Source of the DNA: Actinomadura_C alba
Lineage (GTDB): Bacteria; Actinomycetota; Actinomycetes; Streptosporangiales; Streptosporangiaceae
Direction: 5' to 3'
Assembly (NCBI RefSeq): GCF_039530285.1
Contig: NZ_BAAAOK010000071.1
Location: 1-64,000, forward strand
DNA length: 64,000 bases
How positions within the stretch are numbered: position 1 is the stretch's first letter; each line of letters opens with the position of its first letter. Below the pieces are notes generated by a model that made no database searches, was not told the origin of the DNA, and was given only the letters and a program-made list of their open reading frames with translations. Below are positions 33,501-41,462 of the stretch, piece after piece. A program made the position numbers and the translations under genes.

Positions 33501-34364
33501 ATGCGAATCTTGGTCACCGGGGCGACGGGCGGCATCGGGGAGGCGATCGCGCGCAGGCTCGCGACCGACGGGCACACGGTCGTCCTCGTCGGACGCAACC
33601 ACACGCGGATCAACGAGGCGAGGTCGCGGATCGCGGCCGCGGCGCCGGACGCCGACCTCCACGGCGAGGTCGCGGACCTGTCGCTCATGACCGACGTCCG
33701 CGAGCTCGCGGCCCGGCTGGACCCGCTACCGGACGTCGCGATCAGCAACGCGGCGATCATCGCCCCGATCGACGCGGTCACCGCCGAGGGCCTGCAACTG
33801 ACGTTCGCCACGAACCACCTCGCGCCGTACCTGCTGCTGCGAACGCTGGCCATGCGAGTCGGCGCGGGCCGAGCGCGGTTCGTGATCGTCGGCGCGGCGC
33901 CGCGGGCGCTGGCCCGGGTGCCGGTAGACCTCGACGACCTGCAGTTCCGCAACGCACGCACGCTCGGCGCGCTGCCGAGCTTCCGGCCGTTCGCCGCCTA
34001 CGGGCGAACGAAGAACATGAACGCGATGTTCGGCTACGCGCTCGCTTCGCGGCTCGCAGGCACGAACATCACGGTCAACGGCGGCCACCCCGGCATCGTC
34101 AAGCAGACCGGCCTGGGCCGACATGCGTCAGGCGGGCTGAAAGTGTTCACCACCCTGCTCAACCCGGTCGTGCCAGGCGCCGACTACGGCGCCGACAATC
34201 CCACCTGGCTCGCCACGGCGTCCGAAGTGGAAGGAGTGACCGGACGGTACTTCGTGCGGCGCAAGGAGGTCACGACTGCGCCGCACACCACGGACGTCAC
34301 CCGGCAGGATCGACTGTGGGACGAGAGCGCGCGGCTGGTGGGCCTGCCGGCGGCGCTTCGCTGA
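33501..34364 (+). CDS. Short-chain dehydrogenase/reductase
   Basis: 287 residues from ATG 33501, 7 nt after AGGAGG; ATG 33495 is too close to the RBS. The Rossmann motif TGATGGIG is at residues 7-14 and the basic residue of GRNH after strand 2 suggests NADP(H). SNAAIIAP replaces NNAG, and YGRTK is the catalytic Tyr-x-x-x-Lys. The form FATNHLAPYLL and the C-terminal GVTGRYFVRRKE are those of retinol-dehydrogenase/oxidoreductase-like SDRs. It is controlled by the divergent TetR protein. Its last 83 bp, including the stop codon, are repeated perfectly at 37463-37545. Confidence 0.88.
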   Translation: MRILVTGATGGIGEAIARRLATDGHTVVLVGRNHTRINEARSRIAAAAPDADLHGEVADLSLMTDVRELAARLDPLPDVAISNAAIIAPIDAVTAEGLQLTFATNHLAPYLLLRTLAMRVGAGRARFVIVGAAPRALARVPVDLDDLQFRNARTLGALPSFRPFAAYGRTKNMNAMFGYALASRLAGTNITVNGGHPGIVKQTGLGRHASGGLKVFTTLLNPVVPGADYGADNPTWLATASEVEGVTGRYFVRRKEVTTAPHTTDVTRQDRLWDESARLVGLPAALR

Positions 34365-34365
34365 G
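34283..34365. repeat. 83-bp perfect direct repeat, copy 1 (SDR 3' end)
   Basis: Identical base for base to 37463-37545. It is the genuine 3' end of the SDR gene. The segment between the copies is 3.1 kb and holds the exonuclease remnant and the NACHT gene, as if these had been inserted into the SDR end with duplication of it. Confidence 0.95.
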
Positions 34366-34398
34366 CCGGCGCAGCAGGGTGGATCACCCTTGATCACC

Positions 34399-35080
34399 GC
34401 TGACCGAATCCGGTCGGCGAAGACGACGCGCGGATGGTCGGGCCGTCCAACGGCTACGGCGAGCAATACGTCACCACCAAGCCGGCGCAGTCGCGGACGT
34501 ACCGCGGCGGCACCGAACTCCTCTGTGAGAACACCGAGCCCTCGGGCCGGATCGAGGTCGTGCCGGCCGACGGCGGCAACCCCGGCGTCTCCGTCGTCGA
34601 CGTCCTCCAAGGCGCGACGGCCGGGCCGGTCGACTACTCGCTGTTCGGCGGATACACGATCGCCGCGACGCAGGTCGGCGCGGTGCAGCACAAGAACCTG
34701 CCGCCCGTCGTCGCGACCCCGCAGACCTCCAAGCAGCTCGCCGTCGCGACGTACAACGTGGAGAACCTCGCGCCCGGCGACCCCGCCTCGAAGTACGCGC
34801 AGCTCGCGCACGGCGTCGTCACGAATCTAGCCAAGCCCGACATCGTCGCGGTCGAGGAGGTACAGGACAACAACGGCGTCGTCGCGGCCGACCAGACGCT
34901 GACCAAACTGACCGCGGCGATCAGCGCGGCGGGCGGGCCGAAGCACGACTGGCGCGAGATCGACCCGGTCAACGACCAGGACGGCGGTGAGCCCGGCGGC
35001 AACATCCGGGTGGTGTTCCTGTTCAACCCCGAGCGCGTGTCCTTCGTGGATCGGGGCGCGCCGTCAGGCGCGTTCCAGCG
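34399..35080 (+). pseudogene. ExeM/NucH-type endonuclease/exonuclease remnant
   Basis: About 225 codons with neither true start nor end. The text PNPVGEDDARMVGPSNGYGE begins inside a gene. It is followed by the linker typical of large secreted nucleases (VVDVLQGATAGPVDYSLFGG, YTIAATQVG) and the start of the EEP phosphatase/nuclease domain: VATYNVENL, then KPDIVAVEEVQDNNG with the metal-binding Asn and Glu, then GGNIRVVFLFNPERV. The second half of the EEP domain, with its His residues, is missing. The reading frame runs into the end of the minus-strand NACHT gene near 35080. An ATG at 34434 would give a product, but not an active enzyme. Confidence 0.7.
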
Positions 35081-35082
35081 CC

Positions 35083-37401
35083 TCATTCGGTCGCGGGGCG
35101 ATCACCGCGGAGTCTCTGCTTGAGCTTAAAGGCGAGATCGTAGGAGAGGCCTTCGCCGTCCCAGAACAGGCGGGCCGTACAGAGGCGGCTGTCGAGCCTG
35201 CGCAGGGTGAACGTCAGCCGTGTCGGCTTGGAGGCGATTCCCCGAGCAAGGTCCTTGAGTGGGGCCTCCCCGAACCGGGAGCTGGTGACCGAGGCGGATC
35301 CGGCACCCGCGAGTGTGAGCCCGACCGCCGCCCCTTGGCACCCTTCGGCTGCGATGGTGCCGCGGAAGCCGACGACAGGCTGCTCGGTGAGGCCTTTCGA
35401 GACCTTGAACGTGGTGGTGGCGACGGCGCCGGGCGGCAGCTCCCAGACGAACGCGAATCCGCAGTTCAGCGATTGTGTACCCATGCAGCGGGGATTGTCC
35501 ACGGCAGAGTAATGACGTGGTTCGGCTCCAGAGTGGTAGTCAAGACGGTACCCCTGGGGGACGGCGAAGAGGAGCATCGCGGGCAACACGACCGCTACGA
35601 CCAGACCGACCTGGCGCCCCCAGAAACCCTCCGCCCTGTCCAGTGCACCCTCGGGCTGCTGAGGACGAGGCTGGAGGGGTGCCAGCCGGTCCTGGAGCCG
35701 GGCGTGCCGGAACTGGTAGACCGTCCCAGCCTGCCGGAGAACGCCGCGTTCGTGAGCATCAGAAATGAACCGGGTGAACCGCAGGGGGAGTCGTCTCGTC
35801 GCCGCCAGCCTGAGGCGCGAAAGCAGGAAGGTGCCCCAGGGCGTGTTCGCAGCGGATACGGTCATGAAGACCGAACCGAAAACGGCCGCGTACAGTTCCG
35901 CCGAGCGGCTGTTCGCGGCAAAGACGACCGTCACCACCGCGGCGATGACGAGTCCGACTCCGAGCCCGGCCAGCAACGCCGAACCGATGGCCGTCAGGCG
36001 CTGGCGACGCAACATGCCGAGCGGGTCGATCGCCCGCGGGTCCGGTCGGTGAATTTCGGCCCAGACGCCGTCTTTGACGACGAAGTAGCCGAAGCCCGCC
36101 ATCCCGAGCGCACCGGGCGCGGCCAGCGGCGGCGCGAACAACAGGCGCAGGAACCACCAGCCCATGGCGCAGAACAACGCCGCGACGGTCAGGGCGACGA
36201 CCTGGGACCGGAACTGCCACCAGGACAGGTCGCGGGTGCCATGTGCGGCCATGTTCTCCGCCAGGTAGGTGAGCCAGCGGCGCGCACGACGAGGGTCGCC
36301 GGAGGCATAGACGGCGGGGATGAAGGCATCGAGGAGGTGGCCCTCAACCGCGGCGCGGTCGGTGAAGTCCAGCAGCTCGGCGGGATCGGCGGGACGGCGT
36401 TCGTAAACGGTGCGGGCCAGGTCGGCCATGAGCGGGGTCGACAGAGCCTCGGCGAGAGAGCCGTCGGGATGGGCGCGCAGGTGAGCGCGAACCGGATTCC
36501 AGCGGTCGTCTTCCGGGATGTGGGTGAGGTCGAGGAAGTCGATGACCTCGGTGACCTCGATGGGCTCGAGTTCGATGACGGCGGCGCGGCTGAGGAACGC
36601 GCCAGTGGACGTCACGGCCGTCTCATACTCGTCGCCACGGCAGGTCAGCACCAGTGGGCCGGTGGTCACAGCGCGGTCGATGGCGTCAATGGCCTTCGCG
36701 TGCAGGTGAGGGGCGAGTTCGTCCAGGCCGTCGAGAATCGGCATCACCCTCTCGGTGGTGAGCAGCCGGGAGATGACATCCTCGGTGAGCGTCGGATGGT
36801 CGGCCCGGATACGGCACGTCATCCAGTCGAGGAGGCGCACTTCGGGATTCCAGGACGACAATGGGAGCAGGACCGGTACGGGCTCGTTCTCCTGCGGTCT
36901 CTTCAGCAGATCGAGGAGAAGCTGCATCGCCAGGACTGTTTTGCCCGATCCCGGCTTCCCCAGGACGACGAGTTGCCTCCTGGGGAGAGCCCGGAAAGCT
37001 TCGACGATCCGGCTGACGTCGCCGCGCAGCCGAAGACGGATCGGACGCGCGCCCGTCGCGTTCCGGCCGAGCACGGCCTCCGGCGGAGCCTGCACCGGCC
37101 GTCCGGTGCTGGACCAACGGACGGGCAGCGGGGCCGGCCTGAACAGTGACCCGATCCTGGCTTCTTCGGCCGCCCACTGTGCACGCACTTCGACGGCGAG
37201 AGAGCGCGCCGCCGCGTCAAGGTCCAGAACACCACGCGCTGCGCGCCAGCTTACGATCCCGATGCCCAAGCCGATCAGGCTGATGAAGACGCCGAGAACG
37301 CTGGCGGACTTGTCCGCGCGGTCCAGGCTGCCGAGGGCGATGAAGAAGATACCGATGACGAGCAGGACCAGTACGCCGCCGATTCGCTCCACTCGTCGCA
37401 T
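35083..37401 (-). CDS. Membrane-anchored NACHT/STAND NTPase
   Basis: 772 residues. Two N-terminal membrane helices (about 7-24 and 34-52) precede a cytoplasmic linker and a NACHT domain. Walker A GKPGSGKT is at 148-155, followed by PVLLPLSSWNP, Walker B VMPILDGLDEL at 219-229, LVLTCRGDEYE (sensor) and LSTPLMADLARTVY. Residues about 400-610 contain four to five further helices (VVALTVAALFCAMGWWFL, ALLAGLGVGLVIAAVVTVVF, VGLVVAVVLPAMLLFAV). The last 150 residues are a soluble beta-rich domain with several Cys and LTFTLRRLDSRLCTARLFWD. STAND proteins switch on by NTP-driven oligomerisation and many are anti-phage sensors. No effector gene is adjacent, so sensing and effect would have to lie in the membrane and C-terminal parts. 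It lies between 83-bp direct repeats. Confidence 0.82.
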   Translation of the reverse strand: MRRVERIGGVLVLLVIGIFFIALGSLDRADKSASVLGVFISLIGLGIGIVSWRAARGVLDLDAAARSLAVEVRAQWAAEEARIGSLFRPAPLPVRWSSTGRPVQAPPEAVLGRNATGARPIRLRLRGDVSRIVEAFRALPRRQLVVLGKPGSGKTVLAMQLLLDLLKRPQENEPVPVLLPLSSWNPEVRLLDWMTCRIRADHPTLTEDVISRLLTTERVMPILDGLDELAPHLHAKAIDAIDRAVTTGPLVLTCRGDEYETAVTSTGAFLSRAAVIELEPIEVTEVIDFLDLTHIPEDDRWNPVRAHLRAHPDGSLAEALSTPLMADLARTVYERRPADPAELLDFTDRAAVEGHLLDAFIPAVYASGDPRRARRWLTYLAENMAAHGTRDLSWWQFRSQVVALTVAALFCAMGWWFLRLLFAPPLAAPGALGMAGFGYFVVKDGVWAEIHRPDPRAIDPLGMLRRQRLTAIGSALLAGLGVGLVIAAVVTVVFAANSRSAELYAAVFGSVFMTVSAANTPWGTFLLSRLRLAATRRLPLRFTRFISDAHERGVLRQAGTVYQFRHARLQDRLAPLQPRPQQPEGALDRAEGFWGRQVGLVVAVVLPAMLLFAVPQGYRLDYHSGAEPRHYSAVDNPRCMGTQSLNCGFAFVWELPPGAVATTTFKVSKGLTEQPVVGFRGTIAAEGCQGAAVGLTLAGAGSASVTSSRFGEAPLKDLARGIASKPTRLTFTLRRLDSRLCTARLFWDGEGLSYDLAFKLKQRLRGDRPATE

Positions 37402-37462
37402 CGAGCCAAATCTACAATTCCGGCGAATCTGGCGCGGAACCTTGAGACATCACTGCGCTGCG

Positions 37463-37545
37463 GCACACCACGGACGTCACCCGGCAGGATCGACTGTGGG
37501 ACGAGAGCGCGCGGCTGGTGGGCCTGCCGGCGGCGCTTCGCTGAG
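37463..37545. repeat. 83-bp perfect direct repeat, copy 2
   Basis: Exact copy of 34283-34365, the SDR gene end with its stop codon. It follows the start of the NACHT gene and is separated from any SDR coding sequence. Confidence 0.95.
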
Positions 37546-37618
37546 CTCCGCTTCCACTTCGACCGCACGCCCTTCGATGAGTTCCGCCGCCGGCGGGCGC
37601 AGGCCGATCCATGACACC

Positions 37619-37669
37619 TCGACCACCCGGCCGGACCGAGTGTGGGCCTCGGGCCGGCCGGGTGGTCGA
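37619..37669. terminator. 16-bp stem hairpin
   Basis: TCGACCACCCGGCCGG (37619-37634) and its exact complement (37654-37669) flank a 19-nt loop. It stands right after an orphan gene tail on the plus strand and before the end of the CU044_5270-type gene, so it may serve as a terminator for the latter. Confidence 0.7.
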
Positions 37670-37683
37670 AGGGATCAGGTCAG

Positions 37684-37747
37684 GGATCAGGTCAGCGCCG
37701 CTCCGAAGCGCACCGCGTCCGCGGGGATCCCGTCCCTGCCCCGGAAC
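37684..37747. repeat. Copy of the FG-GAP gene 3' end
   Basis: About 91 percent identical to 11553-11616, in the same orientation. The source encodes the last residues of the FG-GAP protein (GRDGIAADAVRFGAGLT and stop). No other part of that gene is present here. Confidence 0.75.
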
Positions 37748-37762
37748 GTAGATTCAGCGTGT

Positions 37763-38803
37763 TCACGGGCGCTCGCCGGGCTTGCCGACTGGCGCGGAGG
37801 CCAACTGTGCCGACAAGCCCAGCACGGAGCCCTTCTTGATATGGATGGGCGTACGAGAGTCGGTCTCCACGCCCTTGCCCACGGGCGGGACCGTGTGGTC
37901 CTTCACGGAGATCCAGCGGCTGCCCAGATAGCGGTAGGTGTTCCGGTCCAGAATGATCTCCTGCCGGATGTAGCCCTCGCTCATGACGTACAGCGCCAGC
38001 CCGTGCCGTCCCTGGGCGTCCACGGAATCGGGGAGCATCCTGACTCCGGGCATCCGGGCCAGCGCACCGTACAGGGTGGCCTGCAGACGGGGCGGCACGT
38101 AATACGACTCCAGAATCTCCGAGACCAGGTTGAACGCCGCCACACCGCGCGGCGTGTCCAGGATGCCGTTGCGGAAGGCGAGCGGCTCGCTCGCGTTCTG
38201 ACCGGTGGGCCGCTTGACGAGATCGTTGATCCGGTCGACCTCGGCGTACAGGCGGGCGAGCGCGGCGTCGGGATCGCTCGGCAGATCGATGAGCACCTTC
38301 GCGGTCGGTTCGCTCACAGGTACGACGACACGGTCCTCGCGAGGCGGAGACTTCCCTTCCACGGTGAGCCATGCCTCGTTCGTCGAGTACTTGGTCCTGG
38401 GGCCTAGCGTCTCGCCGTTGATCTCAGCCGTGCGGGTCTTGACGTAGATCCACTGGCCGGGTGTCAGCGTGATGGCCGGCTGGGCCTGCGCCGCCGCCTT
38501 GGCGCGCAGAGCGACCTCCTGTGCGTTGGCCACCGGGCCGCCGGGCAGGATCCCCACCCGGCCGGGACGGTTCGCCGGTGCGTCACCACCCACGTTCTGC
38601 GCGATCGTGATGCCGGACGCGATGGCCACGGCCAGGGCGCCGACCGCGACCACGCGTACGACCGGACGGACCGGACGCGACGAACGCCCGCGCCGCGGCT
38701 CCTTGAACTCCGACAACAGCCGGGACCGCCCCTCGTTCAGCGCCCTTTGGCGGGTCGGCGCCACGTCACGGCAGAAGTCCTCCATCAGCTTCAGCTCATC
38801 CAT
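37763..38803 (-). CDS. CU044_5270-family protein, anti-sigma-like
   Basis: 346 residues. A cytoplasmic N-terminus of about 45 residues (MDELKLMEDFCRDVAPTRQR) is followed by a single membrane helix (VVRVVAVGALAVAIASGITIAQNV) and a large extracellular part with TPGQWIYVKTRTAEI, TPRGVAAFNLVSEIL and LPDSVDAQGRHGLALYVMS. CU044_5270 proteins are encoded directly after an ECF sigma factor, as here (8-bp overlap), and their cytoplasmic end is presumed to bind it. Pieces of the coding sequence recur at 9912-9999 and 28463-28522. Confidence 0.85.
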   Translation of the reverse strand: MDELKLMEDFCRDVAPTRQRALNEGRSRLLSEFKEPRRGRSSRPVRPVVRVVAVGALAVAIASGITIAQNVGGDAPANRPGRVGILPGGPVANAQEVALRAKAAAQAQPAITLTPGQWIYVKTRTAEINGETLGPRTKYSTNEAWLTVEGKSPPREDRVVVPVSEPTAKVLIDLPSDPDAALARLYAEVDRINDLVKRPTGQNASEPLAFRNGILDTPRGVAAFNLVSEILESYYVPPRLQATLYGALARMPGVRMLPDSVDAQGRHGLALYVMSEGYIRQEIILDRNTYRYLGSRWISVKDHTVPPVGKGVETDSRTPIHIKKGSVLGLSAQLASAPVGKPGERP

Positions 38804-39422
38804 CGTTCGACTCCTCCAGGGCGCTGCGCATCTTCTTGCGGGCTCGGTTCATGCGGGACGACACGGTTCCGACGGTGACGTTCAGTGCCCGGGCAACGTC
38901 CTTGTAACTGAGGCCGCTGGCCAGGAGCACAAGAACGTCGCGTTCGCCCACGTTCAGTCGGGCCAGGGCGGCCGCGAGCTGTTTTCGCATTGCCTGAGCC
39001 GACAACCGGTCGGCGACGATCTCAAGGGACGACTCCGCGGCCGGGTCGACGCCGGTCCTGGCGATGGCCTTGAAGAACCGGATCTCGGAGCGGCGGTGGT
39101 GGCGGATCAGGTTCGTGGCGATGCCGTACAGCCACGGACGGGCATCAGCGAACGTGGAGTCGTACCGGTCGCGCTGCCGGAACGCCCGCAGGAACGTCTC
39201 GGCCATCAGGTCGTCGCCGACGTCCGGCCCGAGCCGACGTGCGATGTAGCGCTGTATCTCCCCGGCATGCCGGTCGTAGATCTCCTCGAACCGTTCCGGC
39301 TCGTGGCGGGACGCCTCGATCAGCGCGGCGTCATCGGCGGGGGCATCGGTTGTCGTGACGGGGTGGACGATCATGCCGTTTCCGGCTTTCTCATGGGCGC
39401 TCCTTGAGGGGTTGGTCTTCAC
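38796..39422 (-). CDS. ECF RNA polymerase sigma factor
   Basis: 208 residues from GTG 39422, with GGCAGG upstream; ATG 39374 is an alternative. Region 2 covers about 35-105 (ALIEASRHEPERFEEIYDRH, DDLMAETFLRAFRQRDRYD, ADARPWLYGIATNLIRHHRR) and region 4 about 145-195 (ALARLNVGERDVLVLLASGL, SYKDVARALNVTVGTVSSRM). It overlaps the CU044_5270 gene by 8 bp and is presumably held inactive by it at the membrane. This combination is widespread in Streptosporangiales-type genomes. Confidence 0.93.
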   Translation of the reverse strand: MKTNPSRSAHEKAGNGMIVHPVTTTDAPADDAALIEASRHEPERFEEIYDRHAGEIQRYIARRLGPDVGDDLMAETFLRAFRQRDRYDSTFADARPWLYGIATNLIRHHRRSEIRFFKAIARTGVDPAAESSLEIVADRLSAQAMRKQLAAALARLNVGERDVLVLLASGLSYKDVARALNVTVGTVSSRMNRARKKMRSALEESNDG

Positions 39423-39642
39423 CTGCCTTTTCCCGCACCCGCCCGCCTTCTTCCAAGGGGGCGAACACGAACAAGCTCAGAACTCACATCGAGTGGATCG
39501 CACATGGGACCGCGCCACCACCGAGCAAGTAGCCCTCCACCACGACCACCGCCCCACACCCGCTGCCGGACGGAGCGCCCACCTCACCGTCCGGGCCAGG
39601 GAAAGACCCGGACGAGGAATTTCCGGCTGCCCCCGATACCCC

Positions 39643-40264
39643 TCACGGTTGAGGTGATCGGGTGATGGCCTTGAGGTACTCCTCATCCAGTATTCGGTGG
39701 AAGCGTCGGGCTCGTCGGCCCTCGACCGTCTCAACGCGCAATGACCTCGTGTCCGCCCAGAACCGCAGTCCCGGTTGCGCCTGGAACAGCCTGCTCGCGC
39801 CCGCGCGGAGATGTACGGCCGAGCTCGTACCTGCTCTCCCAGTACGACAGGATCAGGTTGACGTAGAGATACTGCCGCTGCTCAGTGTGATCGGCCGAAG
39901 AGCTGTACGGGCCCCAGCATTCAAGGTAGGCGGGGTCGTCCATCGCCATCTTCAGCAGATCCGTGTGCACGGCACGGGCGGCCTGCTCACGGTTCACCAT
40001 CGTCTCTCTGGCCTGCAACACCAGAGAGACGGCGACACCGGCCAGCGCCAGGACCGAGAGCAGTGCGGCGGCCGCACCATAGGTCGCCCCGATATTGCCG
40101 CGACGCGTCCAGGCGGTGGCGCTCCCGCCGAAGGAGTCCAGGGCCAGGGGCGACAGGCCGACCAACATCGACGACAGCACGACGAAGACCAGAACGAACA
40201 AGCGGACAACACTGCGGCGACCAGCGGGGCGATGCCACCATCGACGCTCGTCCTCCGCCATCAA
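39643..40264 (-). pseudogene. DUF6082-family membrane protein gene, 1-nt insertion
   Basis: The first frame has two membrane helices (SVVRLFVLVFVVLSSMLVG; YGAAAALLSVLALAGVAVSL) and the DUF6082 core (REQAARAVHTDLLKMAMDDP, YLECWGPY, LYVNLILSYWESRYELG), then goes astray. The next frame continues VHLRAGASRLFQAQPGLRFW, ADTRSLRVETVEGRRARRFH, RILDEEYLKAITRSPQP to a stop at 39643. This is the normal end of the family. The total is one base more than a multiple of three; removing one C from GGCC near 39818 restores the frame. It is the last gene of a three-gene operon with the DUF6879 protein. Confidence 0.75.
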
Positions 40265-40282
40265 CCGCTCGCTCTCTCACCT

Positions 40283-40885
40283 TCACACGACGGGAGGTGG
40301 GAGCGGCGCTACCTCCCGGGGAAAGAAGCTCAGCAGATCCTCGCCCTGACGATGCAGCGCCGCCATCTCCTCACGGCAGGCCGCAATGGTCTGAGCGTCG
40401 GTCACCTTACGAGCCCCGTCAAGCACGCCCGTCCCGTCGTATCTGATGACGTAGCCGACCCGATCTCCGAGGACCAGGACCTCAGGGAGCTCCCGAGCCT
40501 TCTCGAGCGGGCGGACGGCGGCAGTGTCGAGCACCCTGATCCGTTCACCTTCCTCAGCCCGGATCCGAAGGACATGAAGTTCCCACCACAGGTACGGAGA
40601 CAGTGGCCACTCGACGATGCGCACCCGGTGCTGCGTGATGCCGTGTTCGTCGAGCCGCTGTTGCAGTCCCTTGATCGACGGACGCATTTCCTCGGCGAGC
40701 CGGAGCGCCGTCGCCCAGTCACCTTCGGCCATCGCCACCCAGCTAGGCACCTCGGGTTCACGGAAGGTCTGCTGCCGCTCCAGCTTCCAGCTCTCGGCCA
40801 CCCGCCAGAAGCGGGACTCGAAGTCGTCGAGATAGGCGTCGAGACCCAGCTCCATGCCGGGCAGGTCGAGAAGGCGCTCAAGCAT
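40283..40885 (-). CDS. DUF6879-family protein
   Basis: 200 residues from ATG 40885, which overlaps the upstream gene by 8 bp. Text typical of DUF6879: DAYLDDFESRFWRVAESWKLE, EPEVPSWVAMAEGDWATALR, IVEWPLSPYLWWELHVLRIR, GDRVGYVIRYDGTGVLDGAR. These cytoplasmic proteins are common in actinomycetes next to DUF6082 proteins or XRE regulators. Their function is not known. The downstream partner, DUF6082, is frameshifted here. Confidence 0.8.
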   Translation of the reverse strand: MLERLLDLPGMELGLDAYLDDFESRFWRVAESWKLERQQTFREPEVPSWVAMAEGDWATALRLAEEMRPSIKGLQQRLDEHGITQHRVRIVEWPLSPYLWWELHVLRIRAEEGERIRVLDTAAVRPLEKARELPEVLVLGDRVGYVIRYDGTGVLDGARKVTDAQTIAACREEMAALHRQGEDLLSFFPREVAPLPPPVV

Positions 40886-41147
40886 CAGGGATATCGGGCT
40901 TCGCGGCGATGAGCATGTTGCGGGGGATGACCACGAGCCGCTCGTCGTGCACGATGCCCACGCCCTCAGGCAGCCTGTCGGCATAAGCCTCGGTCAGATC
41001 GCGGCCGATCACCGCGATATCCCCGTTCTCGAGCTCCCAGATATCCGGACTACCGGCCGTGGCGTTGGTGTCCCCCAGCTCAAGCGCGGACTTACCGAGA
41101 CGTCGCTTCAGTCCGGCGGATGGATCGGCTTCCCACGGTCTGTCCAT
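40878..41147 (-). CDS. Small conserved hypothetical protein upstream of DUF6879
   Basis: 89 residues, ATG 41147 with GGAGG 5 nt upstream. The C-terminal half, SPDIWELENGDIAVIGRDLT then RLPEGVGIVHDERLVVIPRN, is a compact beta-rich motif regularly encoded just before DUF6879 genes. Its 8-bp overlap with that gene shows translational coupling. No enzyme motif is visible. It may form a complex with the DUF6879 product. Confidence 0.7.
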   Translation of the reverse strand: MDRPWEADPSAGLKRRLGKSALELGDTNATAGSPDIWELENGDIAVIGRDLTEAYADRLPEGVGIVHDERLVVIPRNMLIAAKPDIPDA

Positions 41148-41462
41148 AAGTCCTCCGGCCCTCGCCAGTACGGCTCAACGTGAGCATGACACGGAGCGAA
41201 GACCCGGACAATCAGCGCAGGCGCAAGGTCGTAGCGTCCACGATGGTGCCGCGCCCGCCACTCCCTCGTCGCGCTCCGTACGGCCCGAGCTTCCGCCGGA
41301 GCGGCAACCCGGGCCCGTACGACCGAAGATGGCGCGGCAGTGCGCGGACGACCTCACACCCCCGGAGGCCGACATCCGCACCACCGCGCCATCGCGCCGA
41401 AAGCTGCGCCTGCGCGACATCCTCGCGCCCCGGTTCCGGTCGGAAAGCCGACGAGCACGTCC
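41148..41462. other. Intergenic region with a dispersed repeat and possible gene start
   Basis: Bases 41340-41373 are a copy of the repeat at 13291 and 22699. ATG 41186 opens MTRSEDPDNQRRRKVVASTM, which resembles the N-terminus of metabolite:H+ symporter-type MFS proteins, but the similarity ends after 22 codons. If real, it is a broken gene start. Nothing else seen. Confidence 0.45.

Larger units (their letters stand above)
37402..37762. other. Patchwork of gene tails between NACHT and CU044_5270-type genes
   Basis: The order is: promoter region of the NACHT gene, 83-bp SDR tail copy (37463-37545), a gene-like tail reading LRFHFDRTPFDEFRRRRAQA and a stop at 37611-37616, a strong hairpin (37619-37669), then a copy of the FG-GAP gene tail (37684-37747). 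None of these is an intact gene. Each piece that can be identified is the 3' end of something. Confidence 0.75.

Noticed and set aside
34987..37149. 720-codon plus-strand frame opposite the NACHT gene
   Set aside because: The minus strand carries clear Walker motifs and membrane helices; the plus frame is compositionally biased and starts inside the nuclease remnant.
22645..39615. Similar 27-base G/C-rich strings at about 22645 and 39589 (GAAGACCCGGACGA-like)
   Set aside because: Short and imperfect; could be chance in this base composition.
41186..41251. Possible start of a metabolite:H+ symporter-type MFS gene
   Set aside because: Only about 22 residues fit and no membrane helix follows; too little to call.
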